Shown here: piece after piece, positions 1 through 8,530 of the stretch | How positions within the stretch are numbered: position 1 is the stretch's first letter | Layout of the letters: each line of letters begins with the position of its first letter | From: SB11 sp037968475 | Lineage (GTDB): Bacteria > Bacteroidota > Bacteroidia > UBA8524 | NCBI GenBank assembly: GCA_037968475.1 | Contig: JBBKVO010000017.1 | Location: forward strand, 124,001 to 188,000 | DNA length: 64,000 nucleotides | Direction of reading: 5' to 3' | The notes under the pieces: generated by a model | Told to the model about the DNA's origin: nothing | The model's database searches: none | The model's input: only the letters and a program-made list of their open reading frames with translations | Translations under genes and position numbers: made by a program

Positions 1-369
1 TGAGTATTTTTGGGTATAGTAACGCAGTACATCCAATTCGTCTTTTACTTTCAGCAATTCTGAAGCACTTACTTTATTACTGCGTAGCAACGCTTTTATT
101 TTATCGGCTTGCGCTTGTATTTCTACATTTTTTAGTTGAATAACAGAATCCAATTCGGCATTTTGTCCTACATAAGAGTCCAATTCTAATTTTGTCGATT
201 TCAATAACTCGTCAAGTTCTTGGCGAGCATTGTCAGTATTTACAAGTTCTTCAGTTACTTTTATTACTTCTTTGCCTTTGGTAAAATATAAATAACCAAA
301 AACTCCATTGCCAATAAGCAGCAAAATGATGATGATAATGTAAATTGCCCTGCTGTTTTTGTTTTCCAT
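1..369 (-). CDS. Coiled-coil single-pass membrane protein, C-terminus cut off by window edge
   Basis: This leftward reading frame starts with ATG at 369 and stays open for 123 codons to the window edge, so the C-terminal part is missing. The product begins with a short polar stretch (MENKNSRAI), then a membrane segment at about residues 9-29, then a heptad-rich region with repeated Leu and Glu/Lys typical of a coiled coil. It closely resembles the N-terminal half of the complete 295-residue protein at 12520-13407: same polar start, one membrane helix, the motif NAELDS followed by a coiled coil. The two are likely paralogues. No enzymatic motif is visible and the function is unknown. A TATTTTTG box on the minus strand (399 down to 392) may be its -7 promoter element. 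Confidence 0.8.
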   Translation of the reverse strand, partial: MENKNSRAIYIIIIILLLIGNGVFGYLYFTKGKEVIKVTEELVNTDNARQELDELLKSTKLELDSYVGQNAELDSVIQLKNVEIQAQADKIKALLRSNKVSASELLKVKDELDVLRYYTQKYS

Positions 370-435
370 TAGGTGTTTTTATTCTTTTGTGCAAAAATAG
401 ATATTTAAATTTGCCCTGCCTTAAAACTTAACGAT

Positions 436-978
436 TTGGAAGTAACGAATATTTTTATTGATGGCCCTTTAGTGCTACAACCCAAAGTTTTTTATGATGA
501 ACGCGGGTATTTTTATGAAAGTTATAATAAACAAGCCTTTGAAAAGGCAGGTATAACTGCCGATTTTGTGCAAGACAATCAATCACTATCGCAAAAGGGA
601 GCGGTGCGTGGGTTGCATTTTCAAGCAGTGCCGTTTGAGCAAGGTAAATTGGTACGAGTAATACAAGGTGCTGTGTATGATGTAGTAGTTGATGTGCGCA
701 AAAACTCGCCTACTTACGGCAAACACTTTGGTATTGAACTTACTGCCGAAAACTTTACCATGTTTTGGATTCCCCCCGGTTTTGCACACGGCTTTTCTAC
801 ATTGAAAGACAATACTATTTTTAGTTACAAATGCACCAATGTATACAACAAACAAGCCGAAGGTGGCTTACTTTGGAACGATGTTAGCTTAGGTATAAAT
901 TGGGAGGTAGAGCAACCTATTGTCTCCGACAAAGACAAATTATTGCCTACTTTTGAAAATTTTATTTCACCATTTTAA
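436..978 (+). CDS. rfbC: dTDP-4-dehydrorhamnose 3,5-epimerase
   Basis: This enzyme epimerises dTDP-4-keto-6-deoxyglucose at C3 and C5, the third step of dTDP-L-rhamnose synthesis for surface polysaccharides. The 180-residue cupin has the full family signature: FYDERGYFYE (19-28), NQSLSQKGAVRGLHFQ (48-63) with the catalytic base His61, VVDVRKNSPTYG (84-95), and WIPPGFAHGF (111-120). Acidic residues near 165-167 sit where the His-Asp dyad partner lies in the family. Length is normal. The start is TTG at 436; no better ATG fits the conserved N-terminus. A TAAATTTG box at 406-413 is a plausible -7 element. No other rhamnose genes (rfbA, B, D) are adjacent, so it works with partners encoded elsewhere. 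Confidence 0.95.
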   Translation: MEVTNIFIDGPLVLQPKVFYDERGYFYESYNKQAFEKAGITADFVQDNQSLSQKGAVRGLHFQAVPFEQGKLVRVIQGAVYDVVVDVRKNSPTYGKHFGIELTAENFTMFWIPPGFAHGFSTLKDNTIFSYKCTNVYNKQAEGGLLWNDVSLGINWEVEQPIVSDKDKLLPTFENFISPF

Positions 979-998
979 GGGATTATATTGCGACCATT

Positions 999-1949
999 AT
1001 GAAGACTGAGGAGACAATAGAGATAACACCACGTATACATGATTTGCTGAACCAGCTAGAGAAAAAATACGATGCAATGGGGCAAAGTATGGAATCGTAT
1101 CTTGAGGGCTTATTGCACGCTGATTATACTACTTATTGGGATTATATACATACCGACGCATTGCTGGCTTTGCAAACAACAAAAACCAGTTTTCCTGATG
1201 AAGTGGTATTTATAATGTACCATCAAATTACCGAGTTGTACTTTAAACTTTGCTTGCATGAAATGGAGCAAATTTGCAAAAAAACCAATTTGGATAATGC
1301 GTTCTTTTTGGCACGCATGAAACGTATAAACGCTTACTTTGATAACCTTACCGCATCGTTTAAAATAATGATTGATGGTATGGAGCCCGAGCAGTTTCTT
1401 AAATTTCGTATGTCGTTATTACCCGCTAGTGGTTTTCAATCGGCACAATATCGCATGATAGAAATTTGCAGTACCAATTTTTATAATTTGGTAGGTAAAG
1501 ATTATAGAAGCCGTTTTAATGGTGATGAAGATATAGAATCGATGTTTGATTATATCTACTGGAAATCAGGTGCAACTGAATTAGCTACAGGTAAAAAAAC
1601 ATTAACACTTACACAATTCGAGCGTAAGTATACTTCGCAGCTTAAAAGAATGGCTAATGAATATCGCCATAGAAACCTTTGGGAGCGATTTAGACAATTG
1701 CCTGATAAAGATGACGAATTGTTAAAAGAAATGCGTCATTTTGATTTAAGTGTAAATGTAAGCTGGCCAATGATACATATGCGTTCGGCAGCCCGTTATT
1801 TGCAAAAACCCGAAGGTGAAATTGCGGCAACAGGCGGAACCAACTGGCAAAAATATTTATCACCTCGTATGCAACTCCGCATTTTCTACCCAGAATTATG
1901 GACAGATGAGGAAAAAGAAAACTGGGGAACATCTTCAGTAGAATATTAA
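999..1949 (+). CDS. kynA: Tryptophan 2,3-dioxygenase family protein
   Basis: The product matches the haem enzyme that opens the indole ring of tryptophan to N-formylkynurenine, the first step of the kynurenine route. Landmarks are YWDYIHTDALLALQ (46-59), DEVVFIMYHQITELYFK (67-83) with His75 at the active-site position, FRMSLLPASGFQSAQYR (136-152) with Arg137 at the substrate-carboxylate position, and near the C-terminus SWPMIHMRSAARYL with His260 as likely haem ligand, then ATGGTNWQKYLSPR and the FYPELW ending. At 316 residues it is slightly longer than many bacterial members. It starts 20 nt after rfbC and is followed by a hairpin terminator. Other kynurenine genes are not in the window, so whether it feeds NAD synthesis or catabolism is open. 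Confidence 0.9.
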   Translation: MKTEETIEITPRIHDLLNQLEKKYDAMGQSMESYLEGLLHADYTTYWDYIHTDALLALQTTKTSFPDEVVFIMYHQITELYFKLCLHEMEQICKKTNLDNAFFLARMKRINAYFDNLTASFKIMIDGMEPEQFLKFRMSLLPASGFQSAQYRMIEICSTNFYNLVGKDYRSRFNGDEDIESMFDYIYWKSGATELATGKKTLTLTQFERKYTSQLKRMANEYRHRNLWERFRQLPDKDDELLKEMRHFDLSVNVSWPMIHMRSAARYLQKPEGEIAATGGTNWQKYLSPRMQLRIFYPELWTDEEKENWGTSSVEY

Positions 1950-1973
1950 GAAAATACAGAAAAGAAGGAATAG

Positions 1974-2001
1974 AGAGGGGCAACAAATACCCCTCTTTTT
2001 T
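1974..2001 (+). terminator. Rho-independent terminator after kynA
   Basis: AGAGGGG (1974-1980) pairs with CCCCTCT (1990-1996) across a 9-nt loop and is followed directly by a run of T, just downstream of the dioxygenase stop. Confidence 0.8.
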
Positions 2002-2014
2002 ATTTTATAGCATT

Positions 2015-2458
2015 ATGATACTACGCAAAGCAACTGCTACCGATATTGATACTCTTGCCCAACACAATAATATGATGGCGCAAGAAACGGAAAACAAGAG
2101 TTTAGATTGGGTTACTGTGCAAAATGGCGTAAAGGCAGTGATAGACGACCCTATGAAGGGTTTTTATTTATTGGTAGATATTGATGGGCAAATAGCCGCA
2201 AACCTAATGATAACTTACGAATGGAGCGACTGGCGCAATAGCAATATTTGGTGGGTACAAAGTGTATACGTGCAGCAACAACACCGCCGTAAAGGCTTGT
2301 ACAAAATGTTGTATACCGAAATTAAACGATTGGCCAAGCTAGAAGGTATTGGCGTGATACGTTTATATGTTGAGCAAGAAAATACAGTTGCTCAAAAAAC
2401 GTACTCAAGTTTAGGTATGCAACATAGTTATTACCAACTGTACGAGGAGAGTATTTAA
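2015..2458 (+). CDS. GNAT family N-acetyltransferase
   Basis: A 147-residue single-domain GNAT acetyltransferase that moves an acetyl group from acetyl-CoA to an unidentified amine. The acetyl-CoA pyrophosphate-binding loop is visible as HRRKGLYKML (90-99), preceded by the expected beta-strand (WWVQSVYV) and followed by the helix-strand ending with IRLYVEQENTVAQKTYSSLGM, where NxxAQKxYxxxGF is the typical motif B. The gene starts after the kynA terminator and reads toward the leftward SDR gene, with only 8 nt between the two stops. The substrate cannot be predicted from sequence. Confidence 0.88.
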   Translation: MILRKATATDIDTLAQHNNMMAQETENKSLDWVTVQNGVKAVIDDPMKGFYLLVDIDGQIAANLMITYEWSDWRNSNIWWVQSVYVQQQHRRKGLYKMLYTEIKRLAKLEGIGVIRLYVEQENTVAQKTYSSLGMQHSYYQLYEESI

Positions 2459-2466
2459 GTTATCGT

Positions 2467-3264
2467 TTAAAAAGAGTTTTTTGATAGTTTGCCCAGTGCA
2501 AACGATAACAAGGGAGAGGGTATAATTGCTTTTAAGATTATATTTAGTTTATCACTAAAGGTAGGCAGTATTACTGCTTTGTTTGCTAAAACTCCTTTAA
2601 CGGCAATAGCGGCTATTGTATCAGGTTCAGTAATGCTGGTAACATACTTGCGCCAACCTATATGTTTTATTCGTTCGCGCACCTCGTCATTAGTTATCAT
2701 AGGGCCCGGGGTTATACAGCTTACATTTACCCCTTTTTCTTTAAACTCTTGTCGCAACGCTTTTGAAAACGAAAGCACAAAGGCTTTTGAAGCCGCATAT
2801 ACAGTTTTATAAGGTAGAGAGAAATAAGCGGCCATGCTTGCTACATTAAGTATAAAGGCAGGCTTATTGGCCAATAATTTGGGCGCTAGTATATGGGTGA
2901 GGTTGTTGGTGAAAATTACATTTAGTTGCAGTAGGTTGTTTATAAAGCCACTATCGGTTTTTTCATACTCGCCTGCGTAGCCAAAACCTACATTGTTTAC
3001 CAACCCATGCAGGTATATTTTTTCATCATCAACCCATTGTGCTATAGTTTGGTGTGCATTGGTTTGCAGCATATCTACAGCAATGGTTTTCACAGAAATG
3101 GCAGCATACTTAGCCTCAATTTCTTTTTTCACTTCTTCAAGTTCATTAGCCAGCAGCGATGCAAGGGCAAGACTATATCCTTTTTGGGCGAAGTTTAGGG
3201 CAATATATTTTCCCAAGCCTGAACCTGCACCTGTTATCAGTACGTATTTTTTAGTAGTTGTCAC
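2467..3264 (-). CDS. SDR family NAD(P)-dependent oxidoreductase
   Basis: A 265-residue classical short-chain dehydrogenase/reductase. The cofactor-binding loop TGAGSGLG is at 11-18, NNVG at 90-93, the catalytic Ser at about 143 (VASM) and the Tyr-Lys pair in YAASK (Tyr156, Lys160), followed by the PGP motif after the sixth strand. The hydrophobic C-terminal tail (ILKAIIPSPLLSFALG) suggests membrane association, as in the DltE/hydroxysteroid-like SDRs that reduce lipid substrates. It lies 37 nt downstream of the leftward epimerase gene at 3302-4291, so the two may be co-transcribed. The substrate is unknown. Confidence 0.9.
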   Translation of the reverse strand: MTTTKKYVLITGAGSGLGKYIALNFAQKGYSLALASLLANELEEVKKEIEAKYAAISVKTIAVDMLQTNAHQTIAQWVDDEKIYLHGLVNNVGFGYAGEYEKTDSGFINNLLQLNVIFTNNLTHILAPKLLANKPAFILNVASMAAYFSLPYKTVYAASKAFVLSFSKALRQEFKEKGVNVSCITPGPMITNDEVRERIKHIGWRKYVTSITEPDTIAAIAVKGVLANKAVILPTFSDKLNIILKAIIPSPLLSFALGKLSKNSF

Positions 3265-3301
3265 AGTAAGTCGGTTTCAATAGTAAGTTAAGTACGAGAA
3301 T

Positions 3302-4291
3302 CTATTTCTTTTCGGGCGGATTCTGTTTTAGCCACTCAACAGTTTTTTGCATTCCTTCTTCAAAGGGGGTAAAGCTAATACCTAATTCGGTTTTGGCTTT
3401 AGTATTATCCAATACCCAATTATACATATAACGTCTTACCCAAGGAGGAGTAATAGTTGGAGTAATACCTAAAGGGGCAAGCCACAACATAACCCGAGAT
3501 ATGCCCATAATAATGCTAACGGGTAGATTTACCATTTTTTGGGTAGCACCTGTAGCTTGTTTTGCAATGGAAAAATAGGTGTTAAAATCAATATTATCTC
3601 CGCCGATAATATAACGGTGACCGCTTTTACCTTTTTCTACCGTTTGATAGCAAGCATCAAGCACATCATCAATGTATACATAGTTGCCTATGCTTTTCCC
3701 ATCGCCGGGTATTATACGCCATCCGTTAGCTACTTGGTATATCAAACGTGTTCCTGCATTAGCCTCCGTAAGCTGACCAGGGCCAAATACGCGGGTAAGG
3801 TTTAATGAGGATACAGTAAGACTATCACTACTTTGTTCTAATAGCCATTTTTCGGCTTCGGCTTTGGTACGTTCGTACTCGTTAAAATAGGGGGTGGTGC
3901 GCGTCGTATCTTCATGCACAGGCATATTATCACTAGGGCCTAGTATGCCTGCTGATGATATGTATATAAATTTTTTAACGTTTGCTTTTTGTGCTGCCGC
4001 AAAAACGTTTTGACTTCCCTTTATATTTATCTCGCCATATAACACTTCTTTTGGAGTATACAATGCCGAAAAAGCTGCCGAATGTATAACAATATCACAA
4101 TCCTGCATTGCTGTTTCAAGTGCCTCAGCTTGATGTACATCACCTGTAAAAAGTAAAATATTATCATGCACCAAAAGGGTAGCCTTTTGTTTTGATCGCA
4201 CCAATGCGTGTACCGTAAATCCTTTATTGGCAAAATGGAGGGCAATGCGGTTGCCAATATAACCAGTACCACCCGTTAAAAACACCTTCAT
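3302..4291 (-). CDS. NAD-dependent epimerase/dehydratase (extended SDR, dihydroflavonol reductase-like)
   Basis: A 329-residue extended SDR. The Rossmann loop GGTGYIG is at 7-13, an acidic/basic cofactor-discriminating region follows, and the active-site pair YERTK gives Tyr139 and Lys143. GDVHQAEAL (50-58) and HSAAF (70-74) are typical of the 3-beta-hydroxysteroid dehydrogenase / dihydroflavonol-4-reductase group, and the R-F-GPGQ motif is near residue 170. Members reduce keto groups on lipids, isoprenoids or sugars. It is followed by a classical SDR gene and preceded by a CPBP protease gene on the same strand (27-nt gap), so a small leftward operon is possible. Precise substrate unknown. 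Confidence 0.88.
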   Translation of the reverse strand: MKVFLTGGTGYIGNRIALHFANKGFTVHALVRSKQKATLLVHDNILLFTGDVHQAEALETAMQDCDIVIHSAAFSALYTPKEVLYGEINIKGSQNVFAAAQKANVKKFIYISSAGILGPSDNMPVHEDTTRTTPYFNEYERTKAEAEKWLLEQSSDSLTVSSLNLTRVFGPGQLTEANAGTRLIYQVANGWRIIPGDGKSIGNYVYIDDVLDACYQTVEKGKSGHRYIIGGDNIDFNTYFSIAKQATGATQKMVNLPVSIIMGISRVMLWLAPLGITPTITPPWVRRYMYNWVLDNTKAKTELGISFTPFEEGMQKTVEWLKQNPPEKK

Positions 4292-4318
4292 AGTTTCTTC
4301 TTCTAATAAAAATGCTTG

Positions 4319-5023
4319 TTAAAATTTTTTCCAGTCAATTTTCATTTGGGGATTGGCATATATAGCCACCATACTGTTGGACAGTGCCAATGTAAGGTGT
4401 ATAAGCCATGCTGCCCAAAAACTACCTGTAAAATAGCTTACCAAGCATAGCACAACCCCAAAGGGTATCGACGCTATTATTTCTAATCTCCCTTTAGGCA
4501 AATGTGCCACTGCATATAATATGCAGTTGATGGTAATATTAAGCCAAAGGGGTAAAATTTCTATTCCTGCAAAAAACAATATACCTCTAAACAAAAATTC
4601 GTAGCCCAGTAGGTATATAGCCCAACCAAAAATGTAGTAGCCAAGTAAACTTACCGGCCATGCTTCGGTACGTATTTGTGGGTATAGGTTATAATTGGCA
4701 GGTTTGCCCGCACGAATTATATTTATGGTTAATACTATTGCCCCAAATATACCCCACCATAACAATACTTTTTGTGGGTGTATAAATGCTATACCCAATG
4801 CTTCAGGATTGTACAAGCCCATTATTAGCAACACTATAAGTGGTAGGATAAGCATAAGAACGAAGCCCGCAAATTTTTCAAGACCAACGTACAAGACATT
4901 GGCTTTAGAAAAACCGTATTTAATGCTGAATTTGTTTTCTACTTTTTTACGACTATACAATAGCCAAAAGTAAAAGGCAAAGGCAACAAAGAATAGGGCG
5001 TATACTGAAATTATGGTTTGCAA
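4319..5023 (-). CDS. CPBP (CAAX/bacteriocin-processing) family intramembrane protease
   Basis: A 234-residue polytopic protein with about 7-8 membrane helices. The C-terminal half carries the CPBP/Abi motifs: YEFLFRG (141-147), AVAHLPKG with His174, and IHLTLALSN with His209 and Asn215. These are the glutamate, two histidines and asparagine of the Rce1-like glutamic intramembrane proteases. The usual EExxxR is reduced to YEFLFR, so the first Glu position is Tyr141 and only Glu142 is present; this subtype is seen in bacteria, but activity cannot be taken for granted. Possible roles are membrane peptide cleavage or a non-enzymatic scaffold. Confidence 0.82.
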   Translation of the reverse strand: MQTIISVYALFFVAFAFYFWLLYSRKKVENKFSIKYGFSKANVLYVGLEKFAGFVLMLILPLIVLLIMGLYNPEALGIAFIHPQKVLLWWGIFGAIVLTINIIRAGKPANYNLYPQIRTEAWPVSLLGYYIFGWAIYLLGYEFLFRGILFFAGIEILPLWLNITINCILYAVAHLPKGRLEIIASIPFGVVLCLVSYFTGSFWAAWLIHLTLALSNSMVAIYANPQMKIDWKKF

Positions 5024-5105
5024 AACAGTTGCTAAATTAGTGGTTTACCCTGTTTAAGCCACATTAAATATTGATGTAATGCAACTTTTGTGCGATGAAA
5101 CGTAG

Positions 5106-5837
5106 TTAAGCTACTTCAAAGTAGAACTTTAGCAATAGTGATACACCTATAGCAAATACTAAACCCAGTATTATTTTTTTGAAAAGTGATTGACTGATTT
5201 TATCGAGCAATTGCTTGCCTATCCACGAGCCGATAAACGATACAATTATAAGAAAGGGGATAAGAAAATATAAATCACTACTCAAATAACCATTGCCTAA
5301 ATAGATAAACGAGCGGCTAACATCAACCCCCATATCTATAGTGGCCGATGTAGCAATAAAAACTCCTTTTTCAAAATTAAAACCCGCTAATAGCAGCCCA
5401 CGCAGTGGGCCACCCGTACCAATAAATCCTGCTAAAAAGCCTGCCAGCCCTCCACCCACAATGGCGTTTGTTTTTGTTGGGGCAAGTGCCCAGTTGGGTT
5501 TTAGCCAAAGTGCGGTGCTAGTAACAATTAATACAATACCCAAAGCAGCCTCAGCCCAAGTGAGGCGAATATAGGTGGTGAGCCATGCACCAACCAATAC
5601 CAATAGCACACCCGGTATACCTAGCAACAAGCTAATTTTCCAATTGATATGTGTACGGAAAAGCCACATTTTGCTGCCGTTGCTAAAAACGTGCATTAGG
5701 CCTGTAATGGCCAATACCGTTTTGAAATTAAAGAAGAATTGTGAAAGGGAAACCATGAAAATAGAAGAGCCAAACCCACCAACGGTGCCTAAAATTTCTG
5801 CTAATAGTGTGATAAGTAAAAACAGCAGATATTTCAT
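5106..5837 (-). CDS. Sulfite exporter TauE/SafE family permease
   Basis: A 243-residue membrane protein with about 7-8 predicted helices in two repeated halves. The conserved loops GTVGGFGSSIF near residue 17 and GFLAGFIGTGGPLRGLLL near 132 are the paired glycine-rich motifs of the TauE/SafE (DUF81) family. The family exports small organic anions such as sulfite, sulfoacetate or related compounds; substrate assignment from sequence is not reliable. It is the last gene of the leftward run rbfA - methyltransferase - LolC/E-like - pth, starting 16 nt after the pth stop, so it is probably co-transcribed with housekeeping genes. Confidence 0.88.
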   Translation of the reverse strand: MKYLLFLLITLLAEILGTVGGFGSSIFMVSLSQFFFNFKTVLAITGLMHVFSNGSKMWLFRTHINWKISLLLGIPGVLLVLVGAWLTTYIRLTWAEAALGIVLIVTSTALWLKPNWALAPTKTNAIVGGGLAGFLAGFIGTGGPLRGLLLAGFNFEKGVFIATSATIDMGVDVSRSFIYLGNGYLSSDLYFLIPFLIIVSFIGSWIGKQLLDKISQSLFKKIILGLVFAIGVSLLLKFYFEVA

Positions 5838-5853
5838 GGGGCAGGATTAGAAG

Positions 5854-6414
5854 TTAGGTATTGCAAATATTCATAGTGCGCTCTAAGCCAATAGCTGCGT
5901 AAGATAATACCGCATCAGCAGCACGTTGTATATGGGCATCAATATCTTTTTGTTCTTCAATGCTCCACTTACTAAGCACATAATCAACTTGGCGGCCTTT
6001 TGAAAAATTATCGCCCACACCAAAACGAAGGCGGGGATAATCGGCAGTTTGTAATACCTCAGTTATGCTTTTTAGTCCGTTGTGTCCGCCATCGCTGCCT
6101 TTGCCACGCATACGCAGTTTGCCAAAGGGCAAGGCCAAATCATCAGTAACCACTAGTATATTGGCTAAATCAACCTTGGCTTCTGTTTTCCAATAGGAAA
6201 CAGCCTTGCCGCTCAGGTTCATATAAGTAGTGGGTTTTATTAAATGTATGGTGCGGCCTTTGTATTTTCCTTCGGCATGGTAGGCCAATCGGCCAACTTC
6301 AAACTGAATATCTAACCTTTTAGCCACTTCATTCAGTACCTCAAAACCAATATTGTGTCGGGTAAACTCATAGTCAGCACCAATATTGCCCAATCCTGCT
6401 ATTAAAAACTTCAT
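5854..6414 (-). CDS. pth: Aminoacyl-tRNA hydrolase (peptidyl-tRNA hydrolase)
   Basis: Releases tRNA from peptidyl-tRNA that drops off the ribosome. The 186-residue protein has GLGNIGADYEFTRHNIGF at the N-terminus with Asn10 and the catalytic His20, TYMNLSGK with Asn66, the DDLALPFGKLRMR strand (91-103) and GSDGGHNGLKS with Asn112; all match the Escherichia coli catalytic and tRNA-binding positions in type and spacing. Length is normal. It starts 3 nt after the permease gene stop, indicating translational coupling within the rbfA operon. Confidence 0.97.
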   Translation of the reverse strand: MKFLIAGLGNIGADYEFTRHNIGFEVLNEVAKRLDIQFEVGRLAYHAEGKYKGRTIHLIKPTTYMNLSGKAVSYWKTEAKVDLANILVVTDDLALPFGKLRMRGKGSDGGHNGLKSITEVLQTADYPRLRFGVGDNFSKGRQVDYVLSKWSIEEQKDIDAHIQRAADAVLSYAAIGLERTMNICNT

Positions 6415-6417
6415 AAA

Positions 6418-7644
6418 CTATTTACCAAAATACATTTCTTGTTGCGATGATTTTAGGGCAGGGTATAGCGATGTAACTGCGCCTAAAAATAAGGTGGTAA
6501 AAAATACCAAAACAATATCAAAAATCTTCATTTTCACAGGGTAGTTATTTACTACAAAAGTGCCTGCACCACCCAGTTTTATAAAGCCGTAGGTTTGCTG
6601 TAACCAGCATACTAATATGCCCAATGCTATACCTACAAGTGCACCTATAAGAGCTATAATAATACCTTCTTTAAAAAATATTTTGCGTATTAGTCCATTG
6701 GGTGCACCCATACTTTTCAGTACCGATATATCTCCTTTTTTATCAATCACCAACATAGTTAGCGAGCCTATAACATTAAAGGCAGCTACCAAAAGTATAA
6801 AGGTGAGAATGAAATAAGTAGCCCAACGTTCTGTATTAAACACGCGATACAAAACCTCTTGCAATTGGTAGCGGTTTTTCACCTCGTAGCTTTCGCCCAG
6901 TAGTTCTTGTATTTGACTTTGTACTTTTTTAGTATCGGCACTAGAGGTTAGTAGTATTTCAAAACTGCTTATTTCCCTATCGTATTCTAACAACTGACGT
7001 GCAAAATCAAGGGGTACTATTACGTATTTGTCGTTTATGTTATCCTCAACACTAAATATACCCGATGGTGAAATGTATTTTTTCACCATAGCATTATCAA
7101 GATCAAAGGTAGTAGTGTTGCCTCTTTTGGGAGTGTATACGGCTATTTGGGTGAAATAATTATCAATATTAACCGATAGAAAACGGGCTATGCCATAGCC
7201 CAATATGGCAAAGTTATTTCCATTTTCAGTAAGCACCATACTACCTTCCAGCATCATGGTATCTAAACCGCTGTATGTTTCAAAGCCTTTGCTAACTCCT
7301 TTTATTGTAGCTATGGTTTGCTTGTCGTCGTACTTTAATACTGCGTTTTCTTCCAGTACTTCAGTTATGTGTAATACACCTTTAATATTCCTTAGCTCAG
7401 CATATTTAGTAGTATCAGGGTTAAATACTTTGCCCTGTGCGGGTGTGATTTTAATATCAGGGTCGAAGGTGTTGTATAGCGATACCACCAAATCTTCGAA
7501 ACCATTAAATACCGAAAGTACCACCACAAGCGCAAACGAGCCCACTGCAAAGCCAACAATGGATATGCCTGATATAATATTGATGGCGTTTTTGTTGTTT
7601 TTTGAAAACAAATACCGCCGAGATATGAAATTGGAAAGATTCAA
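6418..7644 (-). CDS. ABC transporter permease, LolC/LolE (lipoprotein-releasing) family
   Basis: A 408-residue inner-membrane protein with the FtsX/MacB architecture: one N-terminal helix (about 22-45), a large periplasmic domain (about 45-270) and three C-terminal helices (about 272-300, 320-350, 370-395). The N-terminus FISRRYLFSKNNKNAINIIS is typical of LolC/E. The family works with the LolD ATPase to extract lipoproteins from the inner membrane for transfer to LolA. No LolD-like ATPase is adjacent. It sits between the methyltransferase gene and pth on the same strand. A TATTTTTG box on the minus strand (7670-7663) could be an internal promoter. Confidence 0.9.
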   Translation of the reverse strand: MNLSNFISRRYLFSKNNKNAINIISGISIVGFAVGSFALVVVLSVFNGFEDLVVSLYNTFDPDIKITPAQGKVFNPDTTKYAELRNIKGVLHITEVLEENAVLKYDDKQTIATIKGVSKGFETYSGLDTMMLEGSMVLTENGNNFAILGYGIARFLSVNIDNYFTQIAVYTPKRGNTTTFDLDNAMVKKYISPSGIFSVEDNINDKYVIVPLDFARQLLEYDREISSFEILLTSSADTKKVQSQIQELLGESYEVKNRYQLQEVLYRVFNTERWATYFILTFILLVAAFNVIGSLTMLVIDKKGDISVLKSMGAPNGLIRKIFFKEGIIIALIGALVGIALGILVCWLQQTYGFIKLGGAGTFVVNNYPVKMKIFDIVLVFFTTLFLGAVTSLYPALKSSQQEMYFGK

Positions 7645-7723
7645 CCTGCTTTGTGTTTAGGGCAAAAATACGTTTTTAGCTCATTGCAGGGATATGAATT
7701 ATCGAAATAAAGGAGTGTTTTGA

Positions 7724-8530
7724 TTATTTATAGGCTTTTACCAACATACCGGTACCCGTTAAGTGCCCTACGTGCGTATCAATATAGTTTAATAACAAGC
7801 AGAGGGGAGCCATTATAATGTAGTATAGTGGTAGTATGAATAAAAACCAACGAGATATATTTAATAGCTTAAAAGGTAATTTCATTGATAAACTCCACGA
7901 AAGTTTACCTGCTTTACCATACGAGTATCGTGCGCGCACTTTTTTAAAGCCCAGTTTTTTAAGGCGTTGTTTCAAATCGCGCATATCATAGCCTACCCTC
8001 ACTTTTTCGCCGTGCAGGCCTGTACTTAAACATTCAATAGGTTGTTCATTCTTTTTGCAGGCTTGGGTAAATAATAGTAGGTTACCGTCGTCCTTTAAAT
8101 CGTCATAAAAAACCTTTAACATATCGTTGTCTTCGGCTACGTATTCAATCACATCAACAGCCAAAATCAAATCAAATGCTTTTGGTTGCTTTAGGTCTAG
8201 TATGTTGCCACTACGGCAAAACACATTATCAATTTTCTTTTTCCTGAAAAAATTATTGCATTCGCAAATAGCCTGTTGGCGAATATCCATTGCCGTAACA
8301 TTGTATTGCGAGTTGAGTTGGCTCATATAATAGCTATACTGCCCATATCCTGAACCTGCATCTAAAATGTGAGAAGGGTGTTTGTTAGAATTGGCCCAAA
8401 TGCGCAGTTCTCTGTGCACGTGCCAACTTTTCAGCATAAAAAAATCTATTAGCCAAAAGAAAATTCTTTTCTGTCGAGCATTGCTACCAAAAATGGTAGC
8501 TAAAGTGCCTTCAATACGCTGGCAGTCCAT
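7724..8530 (-). CDS. Class I SAM-dependent methyltransferase
   Basis: A 268-residue protein with a Rossmann methyltransferase domain. Motif I is ILDAGSGYGQ (55-64), the acidic end of strand 2 is in TAMDIRQQAI, and motif IV is DLILAVDVIEYV. After the methyltransferase core there is a basic region and a hydrophobic stretch (FKLLNISRWFLFILPLYYIIMAPLC) suggesting membrane attachment near the C-terminus, which hints at a lipid or polyprenyl-linked acceptor. Its ATG abuts the stop codon of rbfA with no spacer, so translation is probably coupled. The acceptor is unknown. Confidence 0.85.
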   Translation of the reverse strand: MDCQRIEGTLATIFGSNARQKRIFFWLIDFFMLKSWHVHRELRIWANSNKHPSHILDAGSGYGQYSYYMSQLNSQYNVTAMDIRQQAICECNNFFRKKKIDNVFCRSGNILDLKQPKAFDLILAVDVIEYVAEDNDMLKVFYDDLKDDGNLLLFTQACKKNEQPIECLSTGLHGEKVRVGYDMRDLKQRLKKLGFKKVRARYSYGKAGKLSWSLSMKLPFKLLNISRWFLFILPLYYIIMAPLCLLLNYIDTHVGHLTGTGMLVKAYK

